A stretch of DNA of 64,000 nucleotides. Origin: Arcticibacter sp045629565. Lineage in GTDB: Bacteria > Bacteroidota > Bacteroidia > Sphingobacteriales > Sphingobacteriaceae. Position numbers and translations under genes: made by a program. Shown piece after piece: positions 61,318 through 64,000 of the stretch; the stretch's first letter is position 1, and each line of letters opens with the position of its first letter. The notes beneath the pieces are model-generated. The model had not been told where the DNA came from, made no database searches, and worked only from the letters and a program-made list of their open reading frames with translations. The stretch is from the NCBI RefSeq assembly GCF_045629565.1, contig NZ_JAZQRL010000126.1, positions 1-64,000 on the forward strand, in the 5' to 3' direction.

Positions 61318-62001
61318 ATGTTTACAAAGAAGTCCTCCATCCTATTCCTGTTCCAGCTTGTACTGATCTTTCAGCACGCGGGCGCACAGGAATCGATCCT
61401 ATCTGAATATTCCCCTCTATATGTTCAAAAGCTGATTGCGGTCGCCAAAGAAAACTATCCAAAGTCGAAAGCCTACGAACATCAGGTAAAAATCGCCAAG
61501 TATAATTTATCTGGCGAAAAATCGTCCTGGTTAGACCCTTTTTCGTTTTCCTACTTGTTAAGATCCAATAATAATACCGTAGATATTGTTAACCCGCAGC
61601 TCCTTACAGGTTATCAGTTCGGTGTATCGGTAAATCCCGGCTCGCTCCTTAAGAAACCTTTCCATATTAAAGCTGCCAAAGAAGAAGTAAAAATTGCCCA
61701 GCTGGAGCAGAATGAATATGCCCTTCAGCTGGAAAGCGAGGTCACCAGAAGGTATATGCTCTATCTGCAAAGCCTTAACACATTGAAGCTGCAGAACAAG
61801 ATCACGGTTGATGCGGAGAGCTCCTTTACCGACCTGAAAATCAAATATCAGCGAAGCGAAATCACGTTTCAAGAATACAACTCGGCATCGACTGCCCTTT
61901 CGAACGCTCAGATGGCGCGTGTACAGGCAGAAACAAACATGATTACAGCTAAAGCCTCAATTGAGGAATTGCTCGTCAGAAAATTGGAAGAAATCAAATA
62001 A
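61318..62001 (+). CDS. Short TolC/OEP-like outer-membrane factor homologue
   Basis: 227 aa with a signal peptide (1 to about 23). Long helices follow with the outer-membrane-efflux pattern: YVQKLIAVAKENYPKSKAYE, then LESEVTRRYMLYLQSLNTLK and FQEYNSASTALSNAQMARVQ. TolC proteins have two such repeats over about 400-450 aa, and only about one fits here, so this is a half-length form. The Wzc-like gene starts 0 nt after its stop (TAAATG), so it is likely a partner in polysaccharide export or regulation. No conventional Wza gene is visible. Confidence 0.75.
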   Translation: MFTKKSSILFLFQLVLIFQHAGAQESILSEYSPLYVQKLIAVAKENYPKSKAYEHQVKIAKYNLSGEKSSWLDPFSFSYLLRSNNNTVDIVNPQLLTGYQFGVSVNPGSLLKKPFHIKAAKEEVKIAQLEQNEYALQLESEVTRRYMLYLQSLNTLKLQNKITVDAESSFTDLKIKYQRSEITFQEYNSASTALSNAQMARVQAETNMITAKASIEELLVRKLEEIK

Positions 62002-64000
62002 ATGGAAGAAGTCTACAAGTTTCTGAGGCTATTGAAAAAACACCGCCTCACGCTCGTTATAGTACCGGCCCTCACCGTAATTATCACTTTCTTTTTAGTC
62101 AGGAACTTACCCGATTCTTACGTCTCGCAATCGCAGATTGCTACCGGGATTGTCGACAATACTCAGCAAGCCGTTTTAACCGGTAACAGTTCGTCTAAGG
62201 GCTGGGCCGAGGTCAACCAGGAATTCGGCAACCTGATCGAGATGATGAAGCTTAAAAAGATACTGGACCAGGTGTCTTACAAACTCATCATCCATGATCT
62301 CAATTCCACGAAACCCTTTCGTGACCCTCAATCTGCGCTAAAGGGATCCAGTCCGGCCGAGACCAGGCAAATACTTGCTACCTTTCAGGAAAAATACCAT
62401 AAATCAGAAGGACTAAATCTTTGGGCTAAGGATCAAAGCAAACTGCATAATGTATTGCGGGCGCTCGACTATGACAGTGAATCGCTCAAAGGGAAATTAC
62501 GGATAGGGAGAGCGGGAGACAGCGACTTCATCAACGCCGAATTCAACTCTGAAAACCCTCAGCTGTCAGCTTTTGTCGTCAACACACTGATCGAAGAATT
62601 TATTAAACATTACGCCTATCTCGTCAAAACAAATCAAAGGCGGGCAAACGTGTTTCTCGATAGCCTGCTTGCTGAAAAAAGAGCGCAGATGAACTCCAGG
62701 ATTGCTGCGCTTCGAAACTATAAAATCCAGAACCGTGTACTAAACCTGGAAGAGCAATCCAGCCAGCTATACGCTCAGATACTTGATTATAACAACAAAA
62801 AGCAGGCAATCCTGAAGGACGTCTCCGCTAATGCAGGAGCAGTAAATGAAATTGAAGCCAAGTTCGCACCAGGAGAGCGGGGTTATCTGGAGTCTACGCT
62901 AACGAAGATCAATCAAAGCCTGGTCTCTACGAAAGAAGAGCTTAAAGCACTGTACGATCTGTATATACAAAACGAGTTTGATCCCACGTATAAAACCTCC
63001 ATCGACTCACTCCAACGCATACTTAACTATCAGATTAATACATCCTCAGACCAATACGTAAATAGCCCTCTTGCCACCAAACAAGCACTCATTCAACAAA
63101 AAATCTTACTTGAGGTGCAGCTCGATCTCTCCCGGTACAGCATGACAACCATTGACAGGGAACTCAGGAACCTGAATAACCAATTTGATCAAATGGTGCC
63201 CCATGAAGCGGAGGTGCAATCGCTCGAGCGCGAAGTAGAAATTGCCAGTACAGAATACCTGGATGCATTAAACAAATTCAATCAAAGTAATATGGAATCC
63301 GGATTTTCCATAAAACTTAACCAGGTACAAAAAGCAATGCCCGGACTCCCCCAGCCATCAAAAAAGATGCTGCTCGTGATCCTCAGTGGAATAATCACGT
63401 TTGTATTTTGCCTCATGGTCCTTTTTATTCTGTTCTTTATGGATCATTCTGTCACAACGGCCAAGGAACTGGCAAATAAAACCAACGTTCCCGTCCTGGG
63501 AAGCCTGAATAAAATCAGCGGGCCGATGGTCGACCTCGGTGCGATATGGTCAGGTTCCGCCTCGCAAAGTCTTGATACTTTCAAGAATCAGCTACGTTCC
63601 ATCCGCTTCGAAGTCGATCATGAGCTTAATACCGGAATCGTCGCGGTAACCAGTATGGGTGCATCAGAAGGCAAAACCCTTCTCGCGCTGAGCCTCGCGC
63701 ATGCGTGGAAGATGACCGACAAAAAGATCCTTCTGATCGATGGCAACTTCGACCACCCTGACATCAGCAAATCGCTTGAAAGCAACATTTATATAGAAGA
63801 TTATCTTACAGGCATTACCGACATCAGTCACCTTCGTCCTTCTTCCGCGGTAACCGTGCTCGCCAACAAGGGCCAGGACCGCTCGCCGCTGGAAATCGCG
63901 GATGCTGAAACCATTAGGGAGAAGCTTGCCCAGCTTTCAGAACTATTTGATATTATCATTATTGAAACACCTCCTGTATCCATGATGAACCAAAGTAAAG
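62002..64000 (+). CDS. Wzc-like polysaccharide co-polymerase / tyrosine kinase (partial)
   Basis: At least 666 aa, running past the window end with no stop. Transmembrane helices at about 14-34 and 456-480 enclose a periplasmic Wzz/GNVR-type coiled-coil region (about 200-430). A cytoplasmic BY-kinase domain follows: Walker A GASEGKT (553-559), Walker A' LLIDGNFDHP (Asp580) and Walker B IIIIETPP, where Glu655 stands in place of the usual Asp. BY-kinases control chain length and export of surface polysaccharide by autophosphorylation on tyrosines, which would lie beyond this window. Directly coupled to the TolC-like gene. Confidence 0.93.
   Translation, partial: MEEVYKFLRLLKKHRLTLVIVPALTVIITFFLVRNLPDSYVSQSQIATGIVDNTQQAVLTGNSSSKGWAEVNQEFGNLIEMMKLKKILDQVSYKLIIHDLNSTKPFRDPQSALKGSSPAETRQILATFQEKYHKSEGLNLWAKDQSKLHNVLRALDYDSESLKGKLRIGRAGDSDFINAEFNSENPQLSAFVVNTLIEEFIKHYAYLVKTNQRRANVFLDSLLAEKRAQMNSRIAALRNYKIQNRVLNLEEQSSQLYAQILDYNNKKQAILKDVSANAGAVNEIEAKFAPGERGYLESTLTKINQSLVSTKEELKALYDLYIQNEFDPTYKTSIDSLQRILNYQINTSSDQYVNSPLATKQALIQQKILLEVQLDLSRYSMTTIDRELRNLNNQFDQMVPHEAEVQSLEREVEIASTEYLDALNKFNQSNMESGFSIKLNQVQKAMPGLPQPSKKMLLVILSGIITFVFCLMVLFILFFMDHSVTTAKELANKTNVPVLGSLNKISGPMVDLGAIWSGSASQSLDTFKNQLRSIRFEVDHELNTGIVAVTSMGASEGKTLLALSLAHAWKMTDKKILLIDGNFDHPDISKSLESNIYIEDYLTGITDISHLRPSSAVTVLANKGQDRSPLEIADAETIREKLAQLSELFDIIIIETPPVSMMNQSK

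Overview
The window looks like a chromosome segment of a Bacteroidota bacterium, most likely Sphingobacteriaceae (Pedobacter-like). The signs are -7 promoter boxes of the TAnnTTTG type, a type IX secretion (T9SS) PorP/PorE-like module with a type-B sorted cargo, outer-membrane barrels of the TonB-receptor and carboxypeptidase-regulatory type, a membrane HU/SPOR protein, and a glycine-rich RRM protein. Most of it is core metabolism and housekeeping. No tRNA, rRNA, CRISPR array, insertion sequence or prophage was seen.

Layout. 1-1.6 kb: pyrR-pyrB. 1.7-6.4 kb: a very large periplasmic TPR protein and its outer-membrane barrel partner. 6.4-10.7 kb: HU/SPOR protein, ExbB, ExbD and TonB-like proteins, then folC. 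10.7-14.5 kb (minus strand): barrel protein, lactate dehydrogenase, serA and serC. 14.7-19.6 kb: methyltransferase, lipoprotein, fasciclin protein and a 891-aa outer-membrane receptor. 19.8-22.3 kb: RRM protein and a DUF4914 protein with an HPr-kinase-like P-loop. 22.5-27.8 kb: SpmA/SpmB-type protein, methylglyoxal synthase, S9 peptidase, quinone reductase, DinB protein. 27.9-34.3 kb: prmC, ribD, a decayed LTA-synthase/sulfatase-like remnant, aroQ, xerD, a conserved protein of unknown function, thioesterase, folB. 34.3-38 kb: SCO protein, cytochrome c, RNase P RNA, an NtrC-type regulator and a DUF6580 membrane protein. 38-46.9 kb (minus strand): proBA, adhE, a cNMP/CBS/DUF294 protein with a DEDDh exonuclease, rlmB. 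47-53.6 kb: dnaB, chrA, TPR protein, bifunctional nuclease, nupC, gltA. 53.8-64 kb: a surface locus with a response regulator, a sugar transferase carrying a receiver-like N-terminus, the T9SS cargo/PorP/PorE operon on the opposite strand, then a short TolC-like protein and a Wzc-like tyrosine kinase cut by the window end.

Genes that appear to work together: pyrR/pyrB (pyrimidines); serC/serA (serine); proB/proA (proline); ExbB/ExbD/TonB with the several barrels (energised outer-membrane transport); SCO and cytochrome c (respiratory copper/haem functions); adhE, ldh and mgsA (fermentative and overflow carbon routes); and the 53.8-64 kb genes (surface polysaccharide and T9SS-delivered surface protein).

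The most interesting signals are: TAnnTTTG-type boxes ending only 4-5 nt before the start codon at seven genes, suggesting leaderless mRNAs; a TGAT-N4-ATCA dyad upstream of a well-formed adhE promoter; a consensus DnaA box in a perfect 10-bp inverted repeat upstream of dnaB; the HPr-kinase-like P-loop in DUF4914; the receiver/sugar-transferase fusion; and a Walker B Asp-to-Glu change in the Wzc-like kinase.
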